A DNA stretch of 64,000 bases. Source: Streptomyces sp. NBC_00670. Lineage in GTDB: Bacteria; Actinomycetota; Actinomycetes; Streptomycetales; Streptomycetaceae. The stretch is from positions 1,999,501 through 2,063,500 of the forward strand of contig NZ_CP109017.1 of the NCBI RefSeq assembly GCF_036226765.1. The letters are read 5' to 3'. Each line of letters begins with the position of its first letter. Position 1 is the first letter of the stretch. The notes under the pieces were generated by a model. It was not told the origin of the DNA and did not search any database. It worked only from the letters and a program-made list of their open reading frames with translations. Made by a program: the position numbers and the translations under genes. Positions 17,368 through 26,451 of this stretch are shown piece by piece.

Positions 17368-17684
17368 GGGCTTCGCGCGCCCCCTTCTGACGGACTTCAG
17401 CTCCAGCGACTGCGACAGAACCCACAGTACGGGCCCTGCCTCCATTACCGCACTGTTCGGGAGGTGATGCGGTCATCCCCAAGGACGACTGCGGTCGGTT
17501 CCGCTCCGGCCCAGGGAGTAGGTGCCTCCCCGAAACGGCGGGGTTTTCCCCCGGGTCCGCCGGAGTGCCCCCGGCGCAACCACCAGAAACCGCCGCATCC
17601 CTCCCCCTGCAGACGAATGGTGTTGCGGGATCGTTCCCCATGCGGCTGCGGTCCATGCCGATGCACCCCGTACCCTTGGGCTTT
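17368..17684. other. pspA / DUF3043 divergent intergenic region
   Basis: This 317-base gap carries the promoters of the two divergent genes. Read on the minus strand, TACTGT (+ strand 17424-17429) is a possible -10 for pspA. TACCCT at 17671-17676 lies eight bases before the DUF3043 start. I see no coding sequence or strong palindrome. Confidence 0.5.
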
Positions 17685-18284
17685 GTGTTCCGTAGCCGTG
17701 CCAAGGACGAGAAGGCCGCCGTCGCCGACAAGGTGAGCGCGACCGGCTCCAAGCAGCCCCGTGACCCGCAGGCCCCGAAGGGCCGGCCGACCCCCAAGCG
17801 CAGCGAGGCCCAGTCGCAGCGCCGCAGCGTCGCCAACACGCCGGTGACGCGCAAGGACGCCGCCCGGCGCCAGCGCGACGAGCGGCGTGCCGCGATGGAG
17901 CGCCAGCGCCAGGCGCTGGCCAGCGGCGACGAGCGGTACCTGCCCGCGCGCGACAAGGGCCCGGTGCGCAAGTTCGCGCGGGACTTCATCGACTCGCGGT
18001 TCAGCGTCGCGGAGTTCTTCCTGCCGATGGCCGTGGTCATCCTGGCGCTGAGCCTGGTGCGGGTGGGCTCGCTGCAGAACATCGCGCTGCTGCTGTGGCT
18101 GGTCGTGATCGTGCTGATCGTGCTCGACTCGATCGTCTCCGCGTTCCGGCTGCGCAAGCAGCTGACCGCCCGCTTCCCGGACCAGAACCGGCGTGGCGCC
18201 GTCGCCTACGCGCTGATGCGCTCGCTCCAGATGCGCCGGCTGCGGCTGCCCAAACCCCAGGCCAAGCGCGGGGAACGGCCCTGA
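17685..18284 (+). CDS. DUF3043 membrane protein
   Basis: The 199-residue protein has a basic, charged cytoplasmic half (FRSRAKDEK..., then GRPTPKRSEAQSQRRSV) and two close membrane helices (about 110-155), ending in a basic tail. This is the DUF3043 family, conserved in actinobacteria and of unknown function. The GTG at 17685 is the family start; TACCCT eight bases upstream suggests a leaderless transcript. Its position opposite pspA and ahead of a methyltransferase is conserved in Streptomyces as far as I recall. Confidence 0.85.
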   Translation: MFRSRAKDEKAAVADKVSATGSKQPRDPQAPKGRPTPKRSEAQSQRRSVANTPVTRKDAARRQRDERRAAMERQRQALASGDERYLPARDKGPVRKFARDFIDSRFSVAEFFLPMAVVILALSLVRVGSLQNIALLLWLVVIVLIVLDSIVSAFRLRKQLTARFPDQNRRGAVAYALMRSLQMRRLRLPKPQAKRGERP

Positions 18285-19081
18285 GCACGGACGAGTTCGC
18301 CGGGGGCGCGGCCGATGCCTGGCTGGACAAGCTGGGCGGGCTGCGGGACGTCGTCCGGCAGGAGCTGGTGGGCCGGCAGCTGGACGAGCAGATAGCCGGG
18401 CGGTTCCCGGTCGGGCAGCGGCTGCGGGTGCTCGACGTCGGCATGGGCCAGGGCACGCAGGCCCTGCGGCTGCTGCGGGCCGGGCACAGGGTGACCGGCC
18501 TGGAGCGGGACGCGCGGATGCTGTCGGTGGCGCACGAGGCGCTGGCCGCGGAGCCGGAGGGCGTCCGCGAGCGGATGCGGATCATCGAGGGCGACGGCCG
18601 CGACACCGGCGTGCACTTCCTGCCGGGCAGCTTCGACGTGGTGCTGTGCCACGGGGTGCTGATGTACGTGGAGGAGCCTGACCCGCTGGTGGCGGGGCTG
18701 GCCCGGATGCTGGCGCCCGGCGGGTTGCTGTCCCTGCTGGTACGCAACGGCGACGCGCTCGCCATGCGGCCGGGCCTGTCCGGCGACTGGCCGGCGGCGC
18801 TCGCCGCGTTCGACACGACGGCGTACACGAATCGTCTGGGGCTCGAGGTCCGCGCGGACCGCCTGGAGGCGCTGACGGCGACGCTCGCGGGGATCGGGGC
18901 GCCGTTGCACGCGTGGTACGGCGTGCGGGTCTTCACGGACACGGCGCCGGACGGGGCGGAGCCGCCGGCCTCCGACGGGGCGCTGAGCGCGCTGCTGGCG
19001 GCGGAGGAACGGGCGGGCCGCACGGACCCGTACCGCCGGGTCGCGGCGTTGCTGCACCTTTGCGGGGTACGGGGCGCCTGA
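18281..19081 (+). CDS. Class I SAM-dependent methyltransferase, probable CTG start
   Basis: The protein has the SAM-binding Rossmann motif VLDVGMGQGTQALRLLRAGH followed by GLERD, then IIEGDGRD and a VLCHGVLMYVEEPDPLV segment typical of small-molecule or tRNA-type methyltransferases. The conserved reading begins LSTDEFAGGAADAWLDKLGG. The only start codon at that place is CTG 18281-18283, which overlaps the DUF3043 stop (18282-18284); the nearest in-frame ATG is far inside the upstream gene. A CTG start with translational coupling is therefore likely, but the exact start is uncertain. The substrate is unknown. Confidence 0.8.
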   Translation: MSTDEFAGGAADAWLDKLGGLRDVVRQELVGRQLDEQIAGRFPVGQRLRVLDVGMGQGTQALRLLRAGHRVTGLERDARMLSVAHEALAAEPEGVRERMRIIEGDGRDTGVHFLPGSFDVVLCHGVLMYVEEPDPLVAGLARMLAPGGLLSLLVRNGDALAMRPGLSGDWPAALAAFDTTAYTNRLGLEVRADRLEALTATLAGIGAPLHAWYGVRVFTDTAPDGAEPPASDGALSALLAAEERAGRTDPYRRVAALLHLCGVRGA

Positions 19082-19153
19082 GAGCTCGGGGGCTTCTGTG
19101 CTTCCGGCGGCTGCGGCTGCGTCGTGGCTTGTCGCGCAGTTCCCCGCGCCCCT
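19082..19153. repeat. Dispersed repeat copy 3 (type I, left half only)
   Basis: This contains the outer motif GAGCTCGGGGG, the sequence GCGTCGTGGCTTGTC and one core arm GCGCAGTTCCCCGCGCCCCT (19134-19153). The right arm is missing and is replaced by other G/C-rich inverted sequence (CCGCGGCTCCGCCGCGG, about 19179-19195). It lies between two genes on the same strand. Confidence 0.75.
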
Positions 19154-19296
19154 GAAAACCAGGGGTCGCCCCGGCTTCCGCGGCTCCGCCGCGGGGGCGC
19201 GGGCACTCACCGTGGTCCGATAGGGGGGCGGAGAAAGCTGGCCCGTTCGGGGGGTCAGCGGGGGACGGGGGCGGTGGGCGCCCACACACTCGTCGT

Positions 19297-20367
19297 ATGG
19301 ACGCTTTCCGTAGCCGCGCGCTCACGACGTGCTCCGCCATGGCCTGCGCCGCCCTCCTCCTGGGCGGCTGCTCCCCCGGCTCCGGTGACTCCGGGGACGA
19401 ACCCCGCGCCGCGACCGCCACCCCCGCCACCCGCCCCATGGCCGCCAACGACCTCCAGAGCGACTACCAGAAGGTCATCAAGGACGTCCTGCCCTCGGTC
19501 GTGCAGATCCGGGCCAGCCAGGACCTCGGCTCCGGGGTGGTCTACGACGACAAGGGCCACATCGTCACCAACGCCCACGTCGTCGGCGACGAGAAGACGT
19601 TCAAGGTGACCACGGCCAACAGCGAGGACACCTTCACCGCACGGCTGGTGTACTCGTACCCCGAGCAGGACCTCGCCGTCATCAAGCTGGACAAGCTGCC
19701 GCAGAGGCTGAAGGCGGCCTCCTTCGCCGACTCCACGAAGGTCGCGGTCGGCCAGATCGTGCTGGCGATGGGCTCCCCGCTCGGCCTGTCGTCGAGCGTG
19801 ACCCAGGGCATCGTCTCGGCGACCGGCCGCACCGTCAGCGAGGGCCGCTCGGGCGGCGGCACGGGTGCCACCATCCCCAACATGTTGCAGACCTCCGCGG
19901 CGATCAACCCCGGCAACAGCGGGGGCGCGCTCGTGGACCTCGACGGCCGGGTGGTCGGGATCCCCACGCTCGCCGCGACCGACCCCGACCTGGGCGGCAG
20001 CGCGGCGCCAGGGATCGGGTTCGCGATCCCGTCATCGATGGTGAAGACGATCGCCGACCAGATCGTGAGCGAGGGCAAGGTCACCGACTCCGGCCGGGCG
20101 GCGCTCGGGATCACGGCCCGGACCGTGGTCGGTGACGACTATCAGCCGGCGGGGGTCGCGGTCGTGGACGTCACCAAGGGCGGCGCGGCCGACAAGGCGG
20201 GGCTGAGGTCGGGTGACATCATCACCGGACTCGGCGGGACCCGGGTCACCACCCTCACCTCGCTCGCCGAGGCGCTGGCCGGCAAGAAGCCGGGCGACCG
20301 CACGACGGTGACGTACACGCGGGGCGGCGACCGCAGGACGGCCGGCGTGACACTGGGCGAGCAGTGA
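19297..20367 (+). CDS. HtrA/DegP-like serine protease lipoprotein with PDZ domain
   Basis: This is an extracytoplasmic quality-control protease. The 356-residue protein has a lipoprotein signal (lipobox LGGC, Cys about 26), a trypsin-like domain with the triad His94 (NAHVVG), Asp125 (QDLAVIKL) and Ser208 (NPGNSGGAL), and a C-terminal PDZ domain (about 265-350, GVAVVDVTKGGAADKAGLRSGD). A weak CACACT hexamer lies six bases before the ATG. It lies 2 kb downstream of pspA on the other strand, in keeping with an envelope-stress neighbourhood. Confidence 0.92.
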   Translation: MDAFRSRALTTCSAMACAALLLGGCSPGSGDSGDEPRAATATPATRPMAANDLQSDYQKVIKDVLPSVVQIRASQDLGSGVVYDDKGHIVTNAHVVGDEKTFKVTTANSEDTFTARLVYSYPEQDLAVIKLDKLPQRLKAASFADSTKVAVGQIVLAMGSPLGLSSSVTQGIVSATGRTVSEGRSGGGTGATIPNMLQTSAAINPGNSGGALVDLDGRVVGIPTLAATDPDLGGSAAPGIGFAIPSSMVKTIADQIVSEGKVTDSGRAALGITARTVVGDDYQPAGVAVVDVTKGGAADKAGLRSGDIITGLGGTRVTTLTSLAEALAGKKPGDRTTVTYTRGGDRRTAGVTLGEQ

Positions 20368-20397
20368 CGCCGGCCCCTGCCGCTTCCCACCTGGCCG

Positions 20398-20637
20398 CTA
20401 CGACTCCTGCGGCTCCTCCTCCGCCTGTGCCTCCTCGGCGTGCAGGCTCATCGGACCGTAGATCTGCGTGCCGTCCTCGAACAGCCGCACCTGGTCGGCG
20501 CCGCCCTCCAGCAGCTGCCTGAAGTGCTCCCCGATCCAGGACTCGGCATCCCCCTGCGTGGTGAACTCCTCCGGCACGACCGCGGGCTCGACCTCCGCCC
20601 CGTCGGCCTTCTCGAACCGCCACGTCCATGCCGCCAT
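20398..20637 (-). CDS. Small conserved protein of unknown function
   Basis: The 79-residue acidic protein starts MAAWTWRFEKADG and ends in an acidic tail (EEAQAEEEPQES). The ATG at 20637 is preferred because a GGAGG ribosome binding site precedes it; a reading from 20667 adds an unlikely leader. I recall this as a conserved Streptomyces protein with no assigned role. Its start faces the cobU fusion gene. No membrane or catalytic motif is seen. Confidence 0.75.
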   Translation of the reverse strand: MAAWTWRFEKADGAEVEPAVVPEEFTTQGDAESWIGEHFRQLLEGGADQVRLFEDGTQIYGPMSLHAEEAQAEEEPQES

Positions 20638-20747
20638 GTACGCCTCCAAGGTGTGAGCACACTGCACAGCGGGAGCCCGATCATGGTCCGGCCCCCGCTG
20701 CGCAGCCTAGTCGGGCGTGCCCGATCTGCGGGGACGGGTGGAGACAA

Positions 20748-21965
20748 GTGAAAATCGGGTCCGTGGAACTGACACTGCTCGGCACCGGCGCCCCTGCGGG
20801 CCTGCCCCGCCCCGACTGTCCCTGCGCGGCCTGCGCGACCTCCCTCGGCGCGGACGCGCGCGCGGCGACCGCGCTGCTCGTCGACGACACGCTGCTGCTG
20901 GACCTGACGCCGGGCGCAGCGTTCGCGGCGGCCCGCGCGGGGCGCTCGCTGGGCGGCGTACGGCAGGTGCTGCTCTCGCATCCGCACGACGGGCCCGCGG
21001 TGGAGGTCCCGGCGGGGCTGCCGCAGCCCGGGCGGGTGCCGGACGGGCGGGAGCTGGCGCTGCTCACCGGGCACCGGGTGCGGGCGGTGGCGCTGGACGC
21101 GCCGGGCACCGGGTACGCGGTGACCGGCCCGGACGGCACCCGGCTGCTGTACCTGCCGCCCGGGGGTGCGCCGGCCGGGCTGGAGAACGGGGCGGCCGAG
21201 ACGTACGACATGGTCGTCGCCGACGTGCTGGGCCGCCCCGACGCGCTGGCCCGGCTGCGGGCGGTGGGCGCGGTGGGGCCGACGACGGACGTGGTCGCCG
21301 TGCACCTCGACCACGACGTGCCGCCGGGCGCCGAGACGCGGCGGCGGCTCGCGGCGGCGGGGGCGCGGGCGGTGCCGGACGGGACGACGCTGACGGTGGG
21401 CGTCTACGAGGACGTGCCCGACGTGCCGCGCCGCACGCTGGTGCTCGGCGGGGCGCGGTCGGGGAAGTCGGTGGAGGCGGAGCGGCGGCTGGAGTCCTTC
21501 CCCGACGTGCTGTACGTGGCGACGGGGGGCGCGCGGGGCGGAGACACCGAGTGGGCGGCGCGGGTGGCCGCGCACCGGGAGCGGCGGCCGGGGTCGTGGC
21601 GGACGGTGGAGACGTGCGATCTGGTGCCGCTGCTGGGGGAGAGCGGGCCGCCGCTGCTGATCGACTGTCTGTCGCTGTGGCTGACCGATGCGATGGACGC
21701 GGTGAACGCGTGGGACGACGCGGAGTGGGGCGGGGGCGGGGAGAAAGCGTTGCGGGGGCGGGTGGAGGAGTTGGCGGGGGCGGTGCGGGGGGCTCGGCGG
21801 ACGGTGGTGGCGGTGTCCAACGAGGTGGGGTCCGGGATCGTCCCGGCGACGGCGTCGGGACGCCGCTACCGCGACGAACTGGGGCGCCTGAACGCGGCGG
21901 TGGCCGCGGAATGCGAAACGGTCCTCCTGGTGATCGCCGGCCAGCCCCTCGCGCTGCGCGGCTGA
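20748..21965 (+). CDS. cobU: Metallo-beta-lactamase-like domain fused to adenosylcobinamide kinase (CobU)
   Basis: The C-terminal half (from about residue 228) is CobU, which phosphorylates adenosylcobinamide and then transfers GMP. Walker A GGARSGKS, VATGGARGGDTEW, the LIDCLSLWLTD segment and VSNEVGSGIVP are all present. The first 225 residues resemble the PhnP-like metallo-beta-lactamase fold (LGTGAPAGLPRPDCPCAAC, VLLSHPHDG), but the classical HxHxDH metal motif is degraded, so hydrolase activity is doubtful. The GTG at 20748 was chosen at the start of the conserved KIGSVELTLLGTG segment. cobT follows convergently, cobS lies 5 kb further. Confidence 0.9.
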   Translation: MKIGSVELTLLGTGAPAGLPRPDCPCAACATSLGADARAATALLVDDTLLLDLTPGAAFAAARAGRSLGGVRQVLLSHPHDGPAVEVPAGLPQPGRVPDGRELALLTGHRVRAVALDAPGTGYAVTGPDGTRLLYLPPGGAPAGLENGAAETYDMVVADVLGRPDALARLRAVGAVGPTTDVVAVHLDHDVPPGAETRRRLAAAGARAVPDGTTLTVGVYEDVPDVPRRTLVLGGARSGKSVEAERRLESFPDVLYVATGGARGGDTEWAARVAAHRERRPGSWRTVETCDLVPLLGESGPPLLIDCLSLWLTDAMDAVNAWDDAEWGGGGEKALRGRVEELAGAVRGARRTVVAVSNEVGSGIVPATASGRRYRDELGRLNAAVAAECETVLLVIAGQPLALRG

Positions 21966-21977
21966 CCACTTCTTTCC

Positions 21978-22143
21978 TCGCCCCCGCCGCCCCTACCCTT
22001 CCCGTCCCCGGGGGCAAGCCCCCGGACCCCCGAAAGATGCGCAGTTCCCCGCGCCCCTATCAAGGGGCGCGGGGAACTGCGCAACGGGGTCCAAGGGGCG
22101 GAGCCCCTTGAAGGGATGGGAAGGGAAGGGGCGGCGGGGGCGA
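21978..22143. repeat. Dispersed inverted repeat copy 4 (type II, nearly complete)
   Basis: Outer arms (from 21978 and ending 22143) are near-complementary. Inside lie GGGGGCAAGCCCCC, the 20-base core arms 22039-22058 and 22063-22082 with loop ATCA, and AAGGGGCGGAGCCCCTT. Right outer arm has small changes (GGGATGGGAAGGGAAGGGG). It separates convergent cobU and cobT. Confidence 0.9.
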
Positions 22144-22162
22144 AAAAACTTCCCCGCCCCCG

Positions 22163-23230
22163 TCACTCCGGCTCTGCCGGATCCGTCGGCCGGGCCGGCA
22201 GCTCCGCTGCCAGGGACGCGGCGGCGCGGACCAGGGGGAGCGCCAGGAGCGCGCCCGCGCCCTCGCCCACCGTCACCCCGTGGTCGAGCAACGGCTCGAT
22301 CGCCATCCGGTCCAGCGCCTTCGCCTGCCCCGGCTCCCCACTGCTCTGCCCCGCGAGCCACCAGTCCGGCGCCCGGAACGCCACCCGCTGCCCCACCAGC
22401 GCGCAGGCCGCCGAGACCACCCCGTCCAGGATCACCGGCGTCTTGCGCACGGCGCACTGCAACAGGAACCCGGTCATCGCCGCGAGATCGGCCCCGCCGA
22501 CCGTCGCGAGCAGCTGGAGCTGATCCCCCAGCACCGGCCGCGCCCGCCGCAGCGCGTCCCGGATCGCCGCGCACTTGCGCATCCACGCGAGGTCGTCGAT
22601 GGCCTGTCCGCCCCGCCCGGTCACCACCGACGCGTCGGTCCCGCACAGCGCGGCGATGAGCACGGCCGCGGGCGTCGTACCACCGACGCTGATGTCGCCG
22701 AGGACGACCAGGTCCGTCCCGCCGTCGGCCTCCTCGTCGGCGACCGCCATCCCGGCCCGGAACGCCGCCTCGGCCTCCTCCATGCTGAGCGCGTCCTCGA
22801 TGTCGATGCGCCCGCTGCCCCGCCGCACCCGGTGCCGTACGACCTCGGCCGGCAGCTCCTCGGGGTCGCAGTCCAGGGACAGGTCGACCACCCGCACGGG
22901 CACCCCGGCCCCGCGGGCGAGGATCGCCGCCGGGCCCGCCCCGTCCAGTACGTCCCGCACCAGCCGCACGGCCTCGCCCGCGGGCCGGGCCGACACCCCG
23001 AGCGCGGCGACCCCGTGGTCGCCCGCGAACAGCACCGCGCGCGGCCGCTCGACCGGCCGCACCGGCACCGCGGACTGCGCCGCGGCGAGCCACTCGCCCA
23101 GCTCGTCCAGGCGGCCCAGCGCCCCGGGGGGCACGATCCGACTCTCCCGGTGCGCCTCGGCGTCGCGGCGCACCCCGCCGTCGGGGCGCTCGATCAGATC
23201 GGTGAAGTCGTCGAGATTAAGCGAGCTCAT
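22163..23230 (-). CDS. cobT: Nicotinate-nucleotide:dimethylbenzimidazole phosphoribosyltransferase
   Basis: CobT makes alpha-ribazole phosphate for the lower ligand of cobalamin. The 355-residue protein has the family features PPGALGRLDELGEWLAA, FAGDHGV, DISVGGTTPAA and the catalytic Glu323 in GVTVGEGAGALL. The ATG at 23230 is preceded on its strand by TACTGT seven bases upstream, which fits a leaderless transcript and argues against the much longer upstream reading. It converges with cobU across repeat copy 4. No cobalamin riboswitch is seen. Confidence 0.94.
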   Translation of the reverse strand: MSSLNLDDFTDLIERPDGGVRRDAEAHRESRIVPPGALGRLDELGEWLAAAQSAVPVRPVERPRAVLFAGDHGVAALGVSARPAGEAVRLVRDVLDGAGPAAILARGAGVPVRVVDLSLDCDPEELPAEVVRHRVRRGSGRIDIEDALSMEEAEAAFRAGMAVADEEADGGTDLVVLGDISVGGTTPAAVLIAALCGTDASVVTGRGGQAIDDLAWMRKCAAIRDALRRARPVLGDQLQLLATVGGADLAAMTGFLLQCAVRKTPVILDGVVSAACALVGQRVAFRAPDWWLAGQSSGEPGQAKALDRMAIEPLLDHGVTVGEGAGALLALPLVRAAASLAAELPARPTDPAEPE

Positions 23231-23381
23231 TCGCCGAACAGTACCGGCAGCGCACGGACGGGCCCGCGCCACGTCGGGGGCACGTCGTTGCACCGGTGAG
23301 CGCGATCCCATACGTTCCGTTTTGCTCGCATTTATGCCTGAGCATTCGCACCTGAGCATTTCCGCCTTCCAGGAGCCGCCC

Positions 23382-24455
23382 ATGTCCCGCAGCACCTCGC
23401 AGGCGATCACCGCGCGGCGGACCGCGTGCCTCGGTGAAGTCGCCCGGGGCATCGAGCAGTTCCTCGGACCCCGGCGCGAGAGCTGCCCCTGGTGCGGTTC
23501 GGGCCGGCTGCGCACCCGGGTACGCACGCCCGACCTGCTGCGGCACCGGCCCGGACACTTCACCGTCGACGGCTGCCGGGACTGCGGGCACGCCTTCCAG
23601 AACCCGCCGCTCTCCACCGAGGGGCTCGCCTTCCACCACCGCGACCTGGCCGAAAGCCCCCTGGAGGCCGGGGAGTCGGCGCCCTGGCCGGGGCTCGCGC
23701 GGGTCACCCGGCGGCGGCACCGGGCCGCCGCGCGGGCGATGCTGCCGTACGGCGAACCGGAGAGCTGGCTGGACGTCGGCACCGGGTACGGGCACTTCCC
23801 GGCGGCGGCGCGGGAGTTCTTCCCGTACACCTCCTTCGACGGCCTGGACACCACGGGCCGGGTGGAGTGGGCGCGGGCCGAGGGGCGGGTGGAGGAGGGG
23901 CACCGCGGGCACCTCACCGACCCGCACGTCGTCGCGCGGCTGCGGGCCCGCTACGACGTGGTGAGCATGCTGCACCATCTGCCGCGGGTGCCGGGCCCGC
24001 GCGCCGAGCTGCGCGCCGCGCTCGCCGTGCTGCGGCCGGGCGGCCGGCTGCTGCTCGAACTCCCGGACCCCGGCTGCCTGTTCGCCCGGCTGCTGGGGCG
24101 CTGGTGGGTTCCCTACGACCAGCCGCGGCAACTGCATCTGCCGACGGTGCGCAATCTGACGGCGGAACTCGCGGCGCGCGGCTGCGAGGTCCTCGCGGTG
24201 GACCGGACCTGGTCGCACGTGCCCGGCGATCTGACGGCGGCGCTGACCCTGGCCCTGTCCCGGGCGGCCCCGGCGCCGGACACCCCGTGGCGGCCGGCAC
24301 CGCCGTCGCCGCCGGCCCGCACGGTCCGCAGGGCGGTGCTGGGGGCGGGGGCCCCGCTGGTCGCGGTGGGGGCGGCGGTCGACCACGCGCTGGCGCCCGC
24401 GCTGCGGCACACCCGCTTTGCCAACACCTTCCGCATCGTGGCGCAACGCCCTTGA
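23382..24455 (+). CDS. Zinc-ribbon class I methyltransferase
   Basis: The 357-residue protein has an N-terminal zinc-ribbon-like region (CPWCGSG ... CRDCGHAF, about 34-70), then a SAM-binding domain (SWLDVGTGYGHFPAAA at about 126-140, DVVSMLHHLPRVP, LLLELPDPG). This is the architecture of sugar or lipid C-methyltransferase-like proteins that often work in envelope glycan or lipid synthesis. ATG 23382 follows AGGAG at a good distance; ATG 23334 lacks a ribosome binding site. It is the first of a group beside an MprF-like enzyme. The substrate is unknown. Confidence 0.8.
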   Translation: MSRSTSQAITARRTACLGEVARGIEQFLGPRRESCPWCGSGRLRTRVRTPDLLRHRPGHFTVDGCRDCGHAFQNPPLSTEGLAFHHRDLAESPLEAGESAPWPGLARVTRRRHRAAARAMLPYGEPESWLDVGTGYGHFPAAAREFFPYTSFDGLDTTGRVEWARAEGRVEEGHRGHLTDPHVVARLRARYDVVSMLHHLPRVPGPRAELRAALAVLRPGGRLLLELPDPGCLFARLLGRWWVPYDQPRQLHLPTVRNLTAELAARGCEVLAVDRTWSHVPGDLTAALTLALSRAAPAPDTPWRPAPPSPPARTVRRAVLGAGAPLVAVGAAVDHALAPALRHTRFANTFRIVAQRP

Positions 24456-24522
24456 GGGTCGTGTCGTCCTAGAGAGGGGATGCGGACGTACTGCCGGAGA
24501 CGCACGGATATGATCCGGTTTC

Positions 24523-26415
24523 ATGGCAGATGCCCGAGTCAATGTGGGGACCGACGACCGTACGGTTCCCTCACCCCGTCCGGCCTCCCGGCCCCGCCGC
24601 CCGGTCCCCCGGCTGCGGTTCCGTCCCGTCTCCCGGCTCCGTACGGCGTGGGGGCGCGGGGGTCCGTGGGGTCTCGGCTCGGAGCGGCGGGCGGCGCTCG
24701 CACGGCGGGCCGCCGCGTTCGCCGTCTGGTACGTGCGGCTCGTCGCGTGCGTCAACCTGCTCAGCGCCGTCTGGGTCTCCCTCGGCCAGGACGTACGGCG
24801 CCACAACCACGCCGACCTGTTCACGCCGTACCTGCTGACGGCGGGTTTCGCCTCCGGGGTCCTTGCCCTGTTCCTCGCCGTCACCCTGCGCCGCCGCAAG
24901 CGGGCCGCGTGGATCCTCAACCTGGCGCTCGCCGGGCCCTTCCTGGTGCTGCTCGGCCTCGCCATGACCTCCCCGGGGGTTCGTCGTTCCCCGCAGAACT
25001 GGGTCTCCCTGGTCCTCACCGCCGTCTTCGTCGGCGCGCTGCTCGCCGGCCGGCGCGAGTTCTACGCCAAGGGGGACCGGTCCAACCCCCGGCTCGCCGC
25101 GGTCGTCGCCGGTGTCGGGCTGCTCGGCAGCTCGCTGCTGGCCGCGCTGCTCGTGACGGTCACCAACCGGGCACCGGACGCGGCCCGTTCGACGTTCTGG
25201 GAGCGCTGGCACTACGGCACCCTGCGGCTGATCTCGGTCGCCGCCGACACCGCCCGCTTCCCCGGCATCCTGACGCCCAACTGGGTCAACGTCGCCGTCA
25301 ACGTGCTCAGTACGGCGCTCATCCTGGCCGTCGTGCACGCCGCGTTCCGCGCCCGCCGTGCCGTCGACCCGCTCACCGCCGAGGACGAGCGGCGGCTGCG
25401 CGCGCTGCTGGAGCGGCACGGCGAGCGGGACTCGCTCGGGTACTTCGCGCTGCGCCGGGAGAAGAGCGTGCTGTGGTCGCCGACCGGGAAGGCCGCGGTG
25501 GCCTACCGGGTCGTCGGCGGGGTCTCCCTCGCCTCCGGCGATCCGCTCGGGGACCCGGAGGCGTGGCCGGGCGCCATCGTGCCCTGGCTCGCCGAGGCCC
25601 GGGCGCACGGCTGGACCCCCGCGGTGATGGGCGCGGGCGAGGAGGCCGGCACGGTGTACGCGCGGCACGGCCTGGACGCCCTCGAACTGGGCGACGAGGC
25701 GCTGGTGGAGACCGCCGAGTTCACCCTGGAGGGCCGCGCGATGCGCACCGTCCGCCAGGCGCACAACCGGGTGCGGCGGGCGGGCCACCGGGTGCGGATC
25801 CGCCGCCACGAGGAGATTCCGGCCGACGAGATGGCGTATCTGCTGCACCGCGCCGACGACTGGCGCGACGGCGCCACCGAGCGCGGCTTCAGCATGGCGC
25901 TGGGGCGGCTCGGCGACCCGGAGGACGGGCGGTGCGTGATGGTCGAGTGCACCGACGCCGACGGGCGGCTGCGGGCGCTGCTGTCGTTCGTGCCGTGGGG
26001 GCCGCGCGGGCTCTCCCTCGACCTGATGCGGCGGGGGCGGGACTGCGACAACGGGCTGATCGAGTTCATGGTGATCGAGCTGCTGCGGGCCGCCCCCGGG
26101 CTGGGGATCGCGCAGGTCTCGCTCAACTTCGCGATGTTCCGCTCGGTCTTCGAACGCGGGGCCCGGCTGGGTGCCGGGCCGGTGCTGCGGCTGTGGCGGT
26201 CGCTGCTGAGCTTCTTCTCCCGCTGGTGGCAGATCGAGTCGCTGTACCGCGCCAACGCGAAGTACCGGCCCATCTGGGAGCCGCGGTTCGTGCTCTTCGA
26301 GAAGAGCTCCGACCTGCCGCGCATCGCGGTCGCGGCGGCTCGCGCGGAGGGGTTCCTGGAGGCTCCGGGGCTGCCGAAGTGGCTGCACAGACGGCATCTG
26401 GCGTCCCGGCGCTGA
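24523..26415 (+). CDS. DUF2156 membrane enzyme, MprF/LysX-like aminoacyl-lipid transferase
   Basis: The 630-residue protein has about six membrane helices in the first 300 residues and a C-terminal DUF2156 domain (GNAT-like), as in the transferase part of MprF and the N-terminal part of LysX, which attach amino acids from tRNA to phosphatidylglycerol. Motifs seen include GDPLGDPEAW, RTVRQAHNRVRRAGH and ERGFSMALGRLGDPED. No lysyl-tRNA synthetase domain is attached. Lipid modification for peptide resistance is a family-based inference. TATGAT at 24509-24514, eight bases before the ATG, is an excellent -10 for a leaderless transcript. Confidence 0.82.
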   Translation: MADARVNVGTDDRTVPSPRPASRPRRPVPRLRFRPVSRLRTAWGRGGPWGLGSERRAALARRAAAFAVWYVRLVACVNLLSAVWVSLGQDVRRHNHADLFTPYLLTAGFASGVLALFLAVTLRRRKRAAWILNLALAGPFLVLLGLAMTSPGVRRSPQNWVSLVLTAVFVGALLAGRREFYAKGDRSNPRLAAVVAGVGLLGSSLLAALLVTVTNRAPDAARSTFWERWHYGTLRLISVAADTARFPGILTPNWVNVAVNVLSTALILAVVHAAFRARRAVDPLTAEDERRLRALLERHGERDSLGYFALRREKSVLWSPTGKAAVAYRVVGGVSLASGDPLGDPEAWPGAIVPWLAEARAHGWTPAVMGAGEEAGTVYARHGLDALELGDEALVETAEFTLEGRAMRTVRQAHNRVRRAGHRVRIRRHEEIPADEMAYLLHRADDWRDGATERGFSMALGRLGDPEDGRCVMVECTDADGRLRALLSFVPWGPRGLSLDLMRRGRDCDNGLIEFMVIELLRAAPGLGIAQVSLNFAMFRSVFERGARLGAGPVLRLWRSLLSFFSRWWQIESLYRANAKYRPIWEPRFVLFEKSSDLPRIAVAAARAEGFLEAPGLPKWLHRRHLASRR

Positions 26416-26451
26416 ACCGGCCCGATGCCGACCGGGGGCGCTGAGCCCGTT

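Noticed and set aside
21978-22143. The composite repeats as insertion sequences
   Set aside because: They are about 170 bases, have no open frame and no visible target duplication; a MITE-like origin remains possible but is unproven.
22163-23917. A longer cobT reading of 584 residues
   Set aside because: The extra N-terminal part runs antisense through the divergent methyltransferase gene, and the conserved CobT start with a -10 hexamer lies at 23230.
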